Notes: generated by a model from the letters alone, not told the origin. A stretch of 64,000 bases of DNA from Enterobacteriaceae bacterium (GCA_902363335.1 CABIZV010000001.1:62001-126000); one strand, 5' to 3'; positions 16,243-26,200 are shown, counted from the first letter of the stretch. Numbers and translations: made by a program.

Positions 16243-17142
16243 TTAACGCAGTAACGGACAGTCCGGCGGCAGGCGGCAGCGCAGGGCCGCCGGTAAAATT
16301 TCCATGCGGAAGGTTTTACCGCTGAGCGGTTCGCCGTCAAGGTTAAAGGTCATCTCATGCTCTGCGGTAACCTCAAACCACGGCGACACGCTATCCACCA
16401 GGTTCTCCGCGCCATCGCTGCTGGCGAGCGTATTAAACAACGCGGGCAGCAATTCTTCACCGGTGAAAATACGCAGGTGCAGCAGGCCATCGTCAATTAA
16501 CGCCTCCGGGCAAAGCTGCTGCCCGCCGCCCGCCTGACGACCGTTACCGATGCCTATCACCAGCGCGTCGCCTTGCCAGTTAAAGTTCTCACCGCGGATT
16601 TCGCAACGGTCGGGTTTGAGCGTGTCCATACGCATTAAGCCGTGAATCAGATAAGAGACGCCGCCCAATGCGGCTTTCAGTTTTTCAGGCGTTTCGGTGG
16701 TGATGCGCGTCCCAAACCCACCCGTTGCCATATTGATAAAGCAGGTTTTTTTATTTACCTGGGCAATATCAACCGGCATATCACGCCCGGCGATGGCAAG
16801 CTTCAGCGCATTGGCTAAATCTTCGGGGATATTGACGCTGGTGGCAAAATCATTTGCCGTCCCCAGCGGCAGAATACCCAGCGCTGGCACCCGTGGGCTC
16901 TCACACTGAATCAGCGCGGTGGCGATTTCGTTGATAGTGCCATCACCGCCGCCGGCGATAACCGTCGCGACGTTAAGGGCGAGTGCTTCTTCGACATAAC
17001 GTACGGCATCGCCTTTTTCCCACGTCACGCGGACGTGGATTTCAACGCCGTCGCCGCGCAGGTGTTCCACCGCCTCGCGCAGTTCAGGGTTGTTGGCTCC
17101 TTTGCCATTAAGGATCAATAGACTGGCTGGAAATTCTGACAT
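16243..17142 (-). CDS. yegS: lipid kinase YegS
   Basis: The protein has 299 residues, exactly the E. coli length, in the diacylglycerol/sphingosine kinase family. It phosphorylates phosphatidylglycerol in vitro in E. coli; its cellular role is unclear. ATP-binding motifs are LILNGKGANN at the N-terminus and GGGDGTINEIATAL near residue 60, followed by PLGTANDFA near 90 and the C-terminal NLDGEPL. It is transcribed toward the ABC cassette and divergent from hicA. Confidence 0.95.
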   Translation of the reverse strand: MSEFPASLLILNGKGANNPELREAVEHLRGDGVEIHVRVTWEKGDAVRYVEEALALNVATVIAGGGDGTINEIATALIQCESPRVPALGILPLGTANDFATSVNIPEDLANALKLAIAGRDMPVDIAQVNKKTCFINMATGGFGTRITTETPEKLKAALGGVSYLIHGLMRMDTLKPDRCEIRGENFNWQGDALVIGIGNGRQAGGGQQLCPEALIDDGLLHLRIFTGEELLPALFNTLASSDGAENLVDSVSPWFEVTAEHEMTFNLDGEPLSGKTFRMEILPAALRCRLPPDCPLLR

Positions 17143-17211
17143 CGTGGTACCTCTTTATAGGGTATGCAAAGAGTGTAACAAAGGAAGCGGCGACGTGCTC
17201 ATTGTTGATAG

Positions 17212-17259
17212 ATAACCCCGGTAACTCCTGTTGTTGTCTTCTGGGGTTATTGGGGTTAT
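17212..17259. promoter_or_regulatory. repeat-containing promoter region of hicAB
   Basis: ATAACCCC (17212-17219) is inverted relative to two tandem copies of TGGGGTTAT (17242-17259). A partial copy, GGGGTTAA, is at 17281-17288, next to the hicA start. HicB proteins with a DNA-binding C-terminus repress their own promoter through such repeats, so this is a plausible operator. Confidence 0.4.
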
Positions 17260-17291
17260 TATTTTTTAATAGATCACGGTGGGGTTAAGGC

Positions 17292-17471
17292 ATGGATAGC
17301 CGTAAGTTAATTGCAGAGATAAAGGCTGATGGCTGGGTTTTGGTCAGAGTAAATGGCAGTCATCATCATTTTACACACCCGACTAAACCGGGCCTGGTCA
17401 CCGTTCCTCATCCCAAAAAAGAGCTGCCTATTGGCACTGTCAAAAGCATAAAAAAACAGGCGGGGGTTTAA
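17292..17471 (+). CDS. hicA: HicA-type mRNA interferase toxin
   Basis: This 59-residue protein has a double-stranded-RNA-binding-like fold. The sequence begins MDSRKLIAEIKADGW and carries the family motif GSHHHF with the catalytic histidine at residue 24. The lysine-rich segment TVPHPKKELPIGTVKSI, typical of YcfA/HicA, follows. The toxin cleaves mRNA and halts translation when its antitoxin is degraded. hicB follows after 26 bp. The pair lies between yegS and the cyaR sRNA gene. Confidence 0.9.
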   Translation: MDSRKLIAEIKADGWVLVRVNGSHHHFTHPTKPGLVTVPHPKKELPIGTVKSIKKQAGV

Positions 17472-17497
17472 CCTTCGCATTCGCAAAGAGGCTAATT

Positions 17498-17926
17498 ATG
17501 TTTTATCCAATCGCAATTGAAGCAGGAGACGCTAAACACGCTTATGGCGTTATCGTTCCTGATTTGCCGGGGTGTTTTTCAGCAGGTGATACGCTGGATG
17601 ACGCTATCCTCAATGCTAAAGAGGCTATAACCGGGCATATTGAGCTACTGGTTGAACTTGAACACGATATCCCAGCTGTTTCAACCGTCACCGAATTGGC
17701 TAAAAATCCGGATTTTTCCGGATATACATGGGCATTGGTGGAGATTGATATGACTCGCTTATTAGGAGGCTCAGAGAAGATCAACGTTACGTTACCAAAA
17801 TCTCTGATTGATAGAATCGATCGCTGCGTAGCAAGCCACCCGGAATTTAAAAGTCGCTCAGGTTTTTTAGCGCAGGCCGCGTTGGAGAGAGTCTCTAAGA
17901 CGAGGAAGAAATTGGTATCCCGCTGA
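17498..17926 (+). CDS. hicB: HicB-type antitoxin
   Basis: This 142-residue protein has the HicB partial RNase H fold at the N-terminus (FYPIAIEAGDAKHAYGVIVPD, then LPGCFSAGDTLDDAILNAKEAI). The C-terminal ribbon-helix-helix DNA-binding part is INVTLPKSLIDRIDRCV, then SRSGFLAQAAL. It neutralises HicA and probably represses the operon. A GAGG ribosome site precedes ATG 17498. The stop codon directly touches the terminator of the convergent cyaR gene, which suggests insertion close to that site. Confidence 0.92.
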   Translation: MFYPIAIEAGDAKHAYGVIVPDLPGCFSAGDTLDDAILNAKEAITGHIELLVELEHDIPAVSTVTELAKNPDFSGYTWALVEIDMTRLLGGSEKINVTLPKSLIDRIDRCVASHPEFKSRSGFLAQAALERVSKTRKKLVSR

Positions 17927-18014
17927 AAAAAAATAAGCCTGCGTAAGGGAGATTACACAGGCTAAGGAGGTGGTTCTTGGGTACAGCTAGCATTTATGGA
18001 TTATGTTTTTCAGC
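17927..18014 (-). ncRNA. cyaR: CyaR small regulatory RNA
   Basis: The minus strand from 18014 reads GCTGAAAAACATAATCC, then the conserved core GAACCACCTCCTTAGCC. It ends in a terminator stem (AGCCTGTGTAA, TTACGCAGGCT) and a T run at 17933-17926. This matches E. coli CyaR (about 86 nt), an Hfq-dependent sRNA whose CCUCC region pairs with ribosome sites, for example of ompX. Its position downstream of trhP (yegQ) on the same strand is also conserved. Confidence 0.95.
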
Positions 18015-18021
18015 GCAGAGA

Positions 18022-18064
18022 ATAGTACCGACAATCAACAGTTTCGTCTGTGATCCATTTCTAA
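18022..18064 (-). promoter_or_regulatory. cyaR promoter with CRP site
   Basis: On the minus strand a -10-like TACTAT lies at 18027-18022. A CRP-like dyad (TGTGA at 18049-18053, six bases, then TCTAA to 18064) is centred near -42 from the RNA start. That is the class II position expected for CRP-activated cyaR. Confidence 0.65.
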
Positions 18065-18097
18065 GAATTTTCTCTGTTGAAAAACAATATAAATCGA

Positions 18098-19459
18098 CTA
18101 CAAGCCGTGCGGATTACGAGTGGTTTCTCCTGAGAAGTTCCGCATCAGCAGAGCATACTCTAGCGCCATATCTTCCGGCACGGGCAACCATACGGTGTGA
18201 CCGTCGCCAGGGGCGACCGGCATCGCTTCGCCTTTGGTGTTAACCATGTGCTCGAGAGTGAAGTTGACGTTACCCTGAGGGCTCATCAATTCCAGGTTAT
18301 CGCCCACGGAGAATTTGTTTTTAACCGCAACGGCTGCCAGATTGCCTTTGCGCTCGCCGGTGAATTCACCGACAAACTGCTGGCGCTCGGAGATGGAGTA
18401 GCCGTATTCGTAGTTCTGGTAGTCGTCGTGCGTATGGCGACGCAGGAAGCCTTCGGTGTAGCCACGGTGAGCGAGGTTTTCCAGCGTTTCCAGCAGATTG
18501 GTGTCAAACGGTTTGCCAGCGGCGGCGTCGTCAATCGCTTTGCGATAAACCTGGGCGGTACGAGCGCAGTAGTAATGCGACTTGGTGCGGCCTTCGATTT
18601 TCAGCGAATGGACGCCCATTTGGGTCAGGCGCTCAACGTGCGCGACGGCGCGCAGGTCTTTCGAGTTCATGATGTAGGTGCCGTGTTCGTCTTCAAAGGC
18701 GGTCATGTACTCGCCCGGACGTTTGGCTTCTTCCAGCATAAACACCTGGTCGGTTGGCGCGCCGACGCCCAGCGTCGGTTCTACGTTTTGTACCGGAATC
18801 GGCTCGTATTTGTGCACGATGTTACCCACATCGTCCTCTTTGCCTTCCTGAACGTTGTATTCCCAACGGCAGGCATTGGTGCAGGTGCCCTGATTCGGAT
18901 CGCGTTTGTTAATGTAGCCTGAAAGCAGGCAGCGGCCAGAGTAGGCCATGCACAGTGCGCCGTGAACGAAGATCTCAATCTCCATATCCGGCACCTGGCT
19001 GCGAATTTCTTCGATTTCTTCCAGCGACAGTTCGCGAGACAGGATGACGCGGGTCAGCCCCATTTGCTTCCAGAATTTGATCGTTGCCCAGTTGACGGCG
19101 TTCGCCTGTACCGACAGGTGAATGTCCATATCCGGGAAGTTTTCACGCACCAGCATAATCAGACCGGGGTCGGACATAATCAGCGCATCCGGGCCCATTT
19201 CCACCACCGGCTTCAGATCGCGAATAAAGGTTTTCAGCTTGGCGTTATGCGGGGCAATGTTGACCACCACATAGAATTTTTTACCCAACGCGTGGGCTTC
19301 GTTGATGCCAAGCTGCAAGTTTTCGTGATTGAATTCGTTGTTACGCACGCGCAGTGAGTAGCGCGGTTGGCCGGCATAGACAGCGTCGGCACCGTAAGCG
19401 AAAGCGTAACGCATATTTTTCAGCGTTCCCGCCGGGGAAAGGAGTTCCGGTTTAAACAT
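18098..19459 (-). CDS. trhP: tRNA 5-hydroxyuridine synthesis protein TrhP (YegQ, U32 family)
   Basis: The protein has 453 residues from ATG 19459, which gives the E. coli YegQ start MFKPELLSPAG; an upstream in-frame ATG would add a non-conserved leader. The U32 signature is at about 162-180 (EIFVHGALCMAYSGRCLLS). Cysteines 170, 177, 193 and 197 are placed to bind an iron-sulfur cluster. In E. coli it forms 5-hydroxyuridine at tRNA position 34 from prephenate, the precursor of cmo5U. Convergent to hicB; cyaR lies beyond its 3' end. Confidence 0.95.
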   Translation of the reverse strand: MFKPELLSPAGTLKNMRYAFAYGADAVYAGQPRYSLRVRNNEFNHENLQLGINEAHALGKKFYVVVNIAPHNAKLKTFIRDLKPVVEMGPDALIMSDPGLIMLVRENFPDMDIHLSVQANAVNWATIKFWKQMGLTRVILSRELSLEEIEEIRSQVPDMEIEIFVHGALCMAYSGRCLLSGYINKRDPNQGTCTNACRWEYNVQEGKEDDVGNIVHKYEPIPVQNVEPTLGVGAPTDQVFMLEEAKRPGEYMTAFEDEHGTYIMNSKDLRAVAHVERLTQMGVHSLKIEGRTKSHYYCARTAQVYRKAIDDAAAGKPFDTNLLETLENLAHRGYTEGFLRRHTHDDYQNYEYGYSISERQQFVGEFTGERKGNLAAVAVKNKFSVGDNLELMSPQGNVNFTLEHMVNTKGEAMPVAPGDGHTVWLPVPEDMALEYALLMRNFSGETTRNPHGL

Positions 19460-19585
19460 GATTTTCTCGTTCTGATGACAGGTCAGATTCACCACACCTG
19501 ATGTGGTGAGTTGGGGAGTGTCCCCACTTTAAGGGCGGGCATTGTAGCGCTGCGGGGGAGGGGAGTAAACCTTTGTGAGCGTTGT

Positions 19586-19660
19586 GCCGGATGGCGCTGC
19601 GTTTATCCGGCCTACGGGGTTGGTGAATGTAGGCCGGATAAGCAAAGCGCCATCCGGCAA
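19586..19660. repeat. BIME (paired REP) between trhP and baeR
   Basis: GCCGGATGGCGCTGCG ... TATCCGGCCTACG faces the inverted TAGGCCGGATAAGC ... GCGCCATCCGGCA. This is the E. coli-type BIME. It occupies the place where E. coli K-12 has yegP. Confidence 0.88.
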
Positions 19661-19669
19661 TCTCTCGCG

Positions 19670-20392
19670 TTACGCCATCCGACAGGCGTCGGCTTCCCAA
19701 CGATACCCAACGCCATACACCGCGCGGATGAATGACTGCTCGGCGTCAAGTGACTCCAGCTTACGGCGCAGGTTTTTGATATGGCTATCGATAGTGCGGT
19801 CAGTCACCACGCGATAATCATCATAGAGATGGTTAAGCAGCTGCTCGCGCGAGAACACTTTTCCCGGCTCCTGTGACAGCGTTTTCAGCAGGCGAAATTC
19901 AGCGGGAGTGAGGTCGAGAAGGCGGTCGCGCCACGACGCCTGAAAGCGATTTTCATCAACAATCAGCGGGCTTTTTTCGTCCAGCGCCTGTAGTTCCGGG
20001 CGCGGCTTGCAGCGGCGCAGGATGGTTTTCACGCGTGCCACCACCTCGCGCGGGCTGTAGGGCTTACAGATATAATCATCGGCGCCAATTTCCAGTCCCA
20101 GCAGGCGGTCGATCTCTTCAATCTTGGCGGTCACCATCACAATAGGGACATCGGAGAAACGGCGAATTTCGCGGCACAGCGTCAACCCGTCGGTGCCCGG
20201 GAGCATCAGATCCAACAAAATCAAATCCGGCGGCGATTGATGCACGTAGGCAAGAACTTTATCGCCGTGGTTAATCAGCGTCGGCGCATAGTGCGCGGCC
20301 AGTAGATAGTCGATGAGCAACTGCCCAAGTTTGGGTTCATCTTCCACAATCAAGATACGCGGGGCGTTTTCATCAATCGGTAATTCGGTCAT
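19670..20392 (-). CDS. baeR: response regulator BaeR
   Basis: The protein has 240 residues, as in E. coli. The receiver domain has acidic residues in IVEDEP, phospho-acceptor Asp61 (LILLDLMLPG) and a conserved Lys in MVTAK. An OmpR-type winged helix follows (LTPAEFRLLKTLSQEPGKVF, then DRTIDSHIKNLRRKL). It activates mdtABCD, acrD and spy in response to envelope stress, indole and metals. It overlaps baeS by 4 bp and is the last gene of the mdtABCD-baeSR operon. Confidence 0.97.
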   Translation of the reverse strand: MTELPIDENAPRILIVEDEPKLGQLLIDYLLAAHYAPTLINHGDKVLAYVHQSPPDLILLDLMLPGTDGLTLCREIRRFSDVPIVMVTAKIEEIDRLLGLEIGADDYICKPYSPREVVARVKTILRRCKPRPELQALDEKSPLIVDENRFQASWRDRLLDLTPAEFRLLKTLSQEPGKVFSREQLLNHLYDDYRVVTDRTIDSHIKNLRRKLESLDAEQSFIRAVYGVGYRWEADACRMA

Positions 20393-21825
20393 ATCTCTCT
20401 CGGTATTGCGCGTTCCAGCGGTAACTCTACTTTAATGCTTACCCCACCAAAAGGCGAATGTCCGACATTGAGGCGGCCGCCGTGGGCGGTGACGATATTG
20501 GCACAAATCGCCAGCCCCAGCCCGGAGCCGCCGCTGGCGCGGTTACGTGAGCCCTCGGTGCGGTAAAAGCGTTCGCATAGCCTTGCTAACTGTTCATCGG
20601 TGACGCCCGGGCCGCTGTCCGCAAACTCCATCACGATATGCTGGGCGCTGAGCGTCGTGCGCATCAGCACCTGACCGCCGCTGTCGGTGTAGCGCAGACT
20701 GTTTTCCAGCAGATTATTAAAAAGCTGCATTAAGCGGTCAGGGTCGCCAAACACTGTCGCACTGTCTGCCAGCGCCAGTTTAAGGGTCAGCCCGCGGCTC
20801 GCCAGACGCTCGCGGAAGGCATCCGCGGCAATTTCCAGCAAGGAGATAATATCGACCGGGCCTTTTTGATACGCCAGCGCGCCTTCATCGGACATGGAAA
20901 GCTGGTGGAGATCGTCGACCAGCTTGGTGAGGGTCGCCACTTCTGCTTGCAGTGACGTGACGGATTCAGGGGTGAATTTGCGCACTCCGTCCTGAATCGC
21001 TTCCAGCTCTCCGCGCAGTACCGCCAGCGGCGTGCGCAGCTCATGGGAGATGTCGGCCATTAAATCACGACGCATCTGCTGATTCTTCTCAAGCGTACTG
21101 GCAAGCTGGTTAAAGTCTTTTGCCAGCCGACCTAATTCATCGCTGCTGGTAATCGGTACGCGGGTGGTGAAATCGCCCGCCGCCAGTTTGTGCGTACCAT
21201 CAACTAACCGTTTTACCGGCGCTAACAGGCCACGCGCCAGCGGGAAGGTGGCGAGTGCGGCAAGCAGCGTGGCCAGCGCGACAATCAGCCAACTGGTGCG
21301 CCGCTGCTGTTGATCAAAGTTGATGTCGGTATTGCGCGTCAGCCGCTCTACCGGCGAGGCGATAACCGCGCCAACCTCCATACCGTTGACGATAATTCCG
21401 CGCCGGGTGCCATCATGCGGCACGGCTTCGCGCGGGCCAACCAGCACCCGCGCGTTTTGGTCGATAACCCAGAACTGAGTGCGCCAACCGTGAGGCGGCA
21501 TGCCGCCACGATCCGGGCCGCCTGGGCCGGGAGGCCCGGGAGGTTGTTTATCATCGCCGTTGTCATGCTCAAAGGAGCGCAGGATCTGGAAGATAAAACG
21601 GTCATTGTTGCGCAGAAAACGCCAGTTTCCGTGCTGGGCATACTGCTCCGCCAACGCATCGCTCAAAAGCTGCAAGCGCTGTTCATTACCGCGTTTGATG
21701 TAGTCAATAAAGCCGCGCTCAAAGCTCACGCGCACTGCCCAGTGCATACTGATAAGCAGCACAATACAGGTGGCTAAAATAGCGAAAAACAGTTTACCGG
21801 AAATGCCCGGGCGCCATAATTTCAC
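20389..21825 (-). CDS. baeS: sensor histidine kinase BaeS
   Basis: The protein has 478 residues against 467 in E. coli. The first membrane helix is at 11-32, a periplasmic sensor region follows to about 176, and the second helix is at about 178-200. HAMP comes next, then the H-box MADISHELRTPLA with His261 and ATPase motifs (NNLLENSLRYTDSG, GSGLGLAI). It phosphorylates BaeR. The length difference comes largely from a Pro/Gly-rich run in the sensor domain at about residues 94-111 (QPPGPPGPGGPDRGG), absent from E. coli as I recall it. Confidence 0.96.
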   Translation of the reverse strand: MKLWRPGISGKLFFAILATCIVLLISMHWAVRVSFERGFIDYIKRGNEQRLQLLSDALAEQYAQHGNWRFLRNNDRFIFQILRSFEHDNGDDKQPPGPPGPGGPDRGGMPPHGWRTQFWVIDQNARVLVGPREAVPHDGTRRGIIVNGMEVGAVIASPVERLTRNTDINFDQQQRRTSWLIVALATLLAALATFPLARGLLAPVKRLVDGTHKLAAGDFTTRVPITSSDELGRLAKDFNQLASTLEKNQQMRRDLMADISHELRTPLAVLRGELEAIQDGVRKFTPESVTSLQAEVATLTKLVDDLHQLSMSDEGALAYQKGPVDIISLLEIAADAFRERLASRGLTLKLALADSATVFGDPDRLMQLFNNLLENSLRYTDSGGQVLMRTTLSAQHIVMEFADSGPGVTDEQLARLCERFYRTEGSRNRASGGSGLGLAICANIVTAHGGRLNVGHSPFGGVSIKVELPLERAIPREI

Positions 21826-21828
21826 GGT

Positions 21829-23241
21829 TTACTCCTTCAATTTGCGTCGGGCAATGACCACGTTTTTGCTGGTGTCGTCCGGCACCCGTGCAAACACCAG
21901 GGCTGGAAGGGCAATAATCACGGCCATACATAAATAGGTGTACATAAAGACCTGGTGGGTCGCCTCGCTGCCGATGGCGGTGTGCTGTTGGCCAAACATG
22001 CCCAGCAGGATACCGGCTATCGTCACGCCGATACTCATCGACAGCTGCATAATCATCGACAATAGGCTGTTGCCGCTGCTGGCCTGCTCATCCGGCAGGT
22101 CCTTTAGCGTCAAGGTGTTCATCGATGAGAAGCGGCTGGAGTTGACCATCCCTTGAATAAACAGCACCACCGGCAGGGCGTAGTACCAGCCTGCCAGCGC
22201 GGTAAACATAAAGACCAGGCTGATGAACGCCAGACCAAGCGTGCAGAATACCAGCACATGGCGATAGCCAAAGCGGTTCACCACCTGCACCACAATACGT
22301 TTCATGCCCATGCTGCCGAGCACCATCGGAATCATCATCAGCCCCGCGTGGAATGGGGTGAAGCCAAGCCCAATCTGTAAAAAGACCGGAGTCATAAACG
22401 GCAGCATCCCGCTACCGATACGCCCGGCGAAGCTGCCGGCCAGCCCCAGGGAAAAGGTCGAGGTGCGAAAGAGATTCAGGCTGAACAGCGCGTTGTCATT
22501 GCCGCGCGCGTGCCACAGATACATCAGGATTGAGGCCACGCCGATTGCCACCAGCGCGCCCATCATCAGCGGGGATATGCCCAGCCCTTTTTGCCCATCC
22601 AGCGCGAGAGTCAGCGTAGCCATTCCCAATGCCAGCACGATAAAGCCCGAAATATCAAAGCGTCGGGTCTGTACGGTATAGTTGGGCATCAGCATCATCG
22701 TGGCGATACAGCCAATAATCCCCACCGGAATGTTAATCAGGAAAATCCAGTGCCAGGAGGCATACTCCACCAGAATCCCCCCCAGCGCCGGGCCCAGCAG
22801 CGGGCCAATCTGGCCGGGGAGAGTGACAAAGGTCATCGCCGCCATGTACAGCGCGCGCGGGACGATTTTCATCACCGTCAGCCTGCCAACCGGCACCATC
22901 ATTGCGCCGCCGATCCCCTGTAGGACGCGCGCCATCACCAGTTCATTGAGCGTGCTGGAGAGAGAACAGAAAAGAGAACCGAGGGTGAACAAAATGATAG
23001 CGGTAAAGAAGATATTACGCACGCCTACCCGGTCAGCCAGCCAACCGCTGGCGGGGAGCATGACCGCTACGGTCAGCACATAGGAAACCACCACCATATG
23101 CATATGTAACGGACTCTCCCCCAGGCTCAAGGCCATGGAGGGGAGGGCGGTATTGACGATCGTCGTGTCCAGCGATTGCATAAAAAAGCCAAACGCGACG
23201 ATCCACAGTTGCCAGCGTACGTTGGCAGGAAGCTCTGTCAT
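21829..23241 (-). CDS. mdtD: major facilitator efflux protein MdtD
   Basis: The protein has 470 residues (E. coli 471) and is a DHA2-type 14-helix transporter. Visible motifs include the N-terminal MQSLDTTIVNTALPSMA (motif D1), GWLADRVGVRNIF (motif A) and LGPALGGILVEYASWHWIF (motif C). In E. coli it was shown not to be needed for MdtABC drug export and has been linked to iron citrate efflux. It is third from last in the mdtABCD-baeSR operon, with only 2 bp between it and mdtC. Confidence 0.95.
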   Translation of the reverse strand: MTELPANVRWQLWIVAFGFFMQSLDTTIVNTALPSMALSLGESPLHMHMVVVSYVLTVAVMLPASGWLADRVGVRNIFFTAIILFTLGSLFCSLSSTLNELVMARVLQGIGGAMMVPVGRLTVMKIVPRALYMAAMTFVTLPGQIGPLLGPALGGILVEYASWHWIFLINIPVGIIGCIATMMLMPNYTVQTRRFDISGFIVLALGMATLTLALDGQKGLGISPLMMGALVAIGVASILMYLWHARGNDNALFSLNLFRTSTFSLGLAGSFAGRIGSGMLPFMTPVFLQIGLGFTPFHAGLMMIPMVLGSMGMKRIVVQVVNRFGYRHVLVFCTLGLAFISLVFMFTALAGWYYALPVVLFIQGMVNSSRFSSMNTLTLKDLPDEQASSGNSLLSMIMQLSMSIGVTIAGILLGMFGQQHTAIGSEATHQVFMYTYLCMAVIIALPALVFARVPDDTSKNVVIARRKLKE

Positions 23242-23243
23242 GG

Positions 23244-26200
23244 TTATTCAGTTACCGATAGTCTGGATTGACGCGAAAAACGCAGGCGCAGTTTGTCGAA
23301 GAACAGGTAAATCACCGGGGTGGTGTAAAGGGTCAGTAACTGGCTGACGGCCAGCCCCCCGACGATGGTAATCCCCAGCGGTTGACGCAATTCTGAACCA
23401 TCGCCCCCGGAGAGTACCAGCGGTAACGCACCAAACAAGGCGGCCAGCGTGGTCATCATAATCGGACGAAAACGCAGTAGGCAGGCCTGGAAAATAGCCT
23501 CTTCCGGCGTCAGGTTGCCGTTACGCTGCGCTTCAAGGGCGAAGTCGACCATCATGATGGCGTTTTTCTTCACAATGCCAATTAATAACATGATTCCGAT
23601 AAGGGCGATTAGGCTGAACGGGGCATTGAACAACTCCAGCGCCAGCAGTGCGCCCACGCCCGCCGACGGCAGAGTGGAAAGAATGGTCAGCGGGTGAACG
23701 TAGCTCTCGTACAAAATCCCCAGCACGATATAGACCGTGGCGATAGCGGCGATTATCAGGATGACCTGCGAGTTCATGGTCTCCTGGAACATCTGCGCCG
23801 TTCCGGCAAACGAGCCGCGCACCGTTGACGGCACGCCAAGCTGGGTCATGGCGCGGGTAATCGCATCGCTGGCTTCCGACAGCGATTTGCCGGTCGGCAG
23901 GTTAAAGGAGACCGTTGACGCCGCCGACAGCCCCTGGTGGTTTACCGACAGCGGCGCGTTGGCCGGTTGCCATTTGGCAAAATAGGAGAGCGGAATCGCT
24001 TTGCCGTCGCTGTTAATCACAAACATCTTATCCAGCGCGCTGACGTCCTGGGTGTAAACCGGGTCGACCTGCATCACCACTTTGTACTGGTTGAGCGGCT
24101 GGTAGATGGTAGAAATCTGTCGTTGACCAAAGGCGTTATTGAGCAGGCTGTTGGCCTCCTCAACGTTAATGCCAAGGCGTGACATGGTTTCGCGGTCATA
24201 AACCAGCGCCATTTCCGCGCCGTTATCTTGTTGATCGGAGTTAACGTCCGCCAGTTCCGGCAACGCCGCCAGCGCTTTACGGATTTTCGGCTCCCACTCG
24301 CGCAGCGCGCTTAAATCATCGGACAAGAGCGTGTACTGGTAGCTGGCGTTCGACTGACGCCCGCCGACGCGAATATCCTGTACCGCCATTAAGAACAGGT
24401 TCGCACCCGGTTCTTTCGCCAGCTTCTTACGCAAGCGGTCAATGATTTGCTGCGCCGTTTCATGGCGCTGGTCGCGTGATTTCAGGGTGATAAACATCAT
24501 CCCGCTGTTGACCCGCGAGCCGCCGGTAAAGCCGGTGACATTATCCACCGCCGGGTCTTCACGGATGATCTTCATAAAGTCCTGAAGCTTACCGCGCATC
24601 GCCTGGAACGAAATGCTCTGGTCAGCCTGAATGCCGCCCATCAGCACCCCGGTATCCTGCTCGGGGAAGAAGGTTTTCGGGATGGAGATATAGAGCCAGA
24701 CGTTTAAAGCAATGGTCGCGAGGAACACCACGCCGACCAGCTTTGCATGGTTGAGTACCCAACGCAGCGACTTGCCGTAACCTTGCTGCATCGCTACTAG
24801 CAAACGCCCCAGACCTTTGGCGCGCGTGGGCGTATGCGGGCGGCTGGATTTGAGCATCCAGCCGCACATCATCGGCGTGAGCGTGAGCGACACCGCCAGC
24901 GAAATGCCGATAGCCACCGACAGCGTGACGGCAAACTCGCGTAACAATCGACCGGGCAGACCCCCCATCAGCAGCAGCGGCAGGAACACGGCGACCAATG
25001 ACACGCTCATCGACAGCACGGTGAAGCCCACCTCGCGGCTACCCTGTAGCGCCGCCTGCAGCGGTTTCATCCCCGCTTCCAGATGGCGGGAAATATTCTC
25101 CAGCACCACGATGGCATCATCGACCACAAAGCCGGTGGCGATGGTCAGCGCCATCAGCGACAGGTTATTGAGGCTAAACCCGCACAGATACATGGCGGCA
25201 AAGGTGCCGATAAGCGACACCGGCACCGCCACTGCCGGGATAAGCGTCGCGCGCCCGGAGCGCAGGAACAAGAACACCACCAGAATCACCAGCGCTACGG
25301 AAATGACCAGCGTCTGCTCAACTTCTTCCAACGAAGCGCGGATGGTGGGGGAGCGATCCTGGGCGATTTGCAGGTCGATAGCCGCCGGAATGGTTTGCTG
25401 GAGCTTTGGTAGCTCGGCGCGAATGCTGTCGACCGTCTGAATGATGTTGGCTTCCGGCAGTTTGCGGATCATCAGCAAAATGGCCGGTTTGGCGTTGGTC
25501 ATCCCGGCGTTACGCACATCCTGCACCGAGTCGCTAACGGTGGCGACATCGCTCAGACGCACCGCCGCGCCGTTGTTGTAATGGATAATCAGCGGCTGGT
25601 ATTCAGCGGCTTTTTTCAGCTCATCATTGGTCTGAATCTGCCAGCGGTGGGCGCTATCTTCAATCGCCCCCTGTGGTTTACGTACGTTGGCATTGCTGAT
25701 GGCGCTGCGCACCGCGTCCAGCGACACGCCCTGGTTGAATAACGCCTGCGGGTTGAGGTCGACGCGCACGGCGGGCAGGGAGCTGCCGCCAACGTCCACG
25801 TCGCCGACGCCGTCAATTTGCGCGATGTTCTGCGCAAGCTGAGTCGAGGCAAAGTCATACAGCTCACCTTGTGAATAGGTATCCGAGGTGAGCGTCAGGA
25901 TCATAATCGGCGCATCCGACGGGTTAGCCTTGCGGTAGGTCGGGCGGCTGGGCATGCCGCTGGGCAGCAGATTCTGGGCGGCGTTGATCGCCGCCTGCAC
26001 GTCGCGGGCCGCGCCGTTGATATCCCGGTCAAAGTTAAATTCAAGAATAATGCGCGTACTGCCAAGCGAACTGCTGGAGGTCATTTCACTGACGCCCGCA
26101 ATTCGCCCAAGCGAGCGTTCAAGCGGCGTGGCAACCGATGATGCCATCGTTTCCGGCGACGCGCCCGGCAGCGAGGCACTGACCATGATTACCGGGAAGT

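Noticed and set aside
18197..18922. 241-codon open frame opposite trhP
   Set aside because: Antisense shadow of a conserved gene; composition is Val/Phe-rich as expected from the complement.
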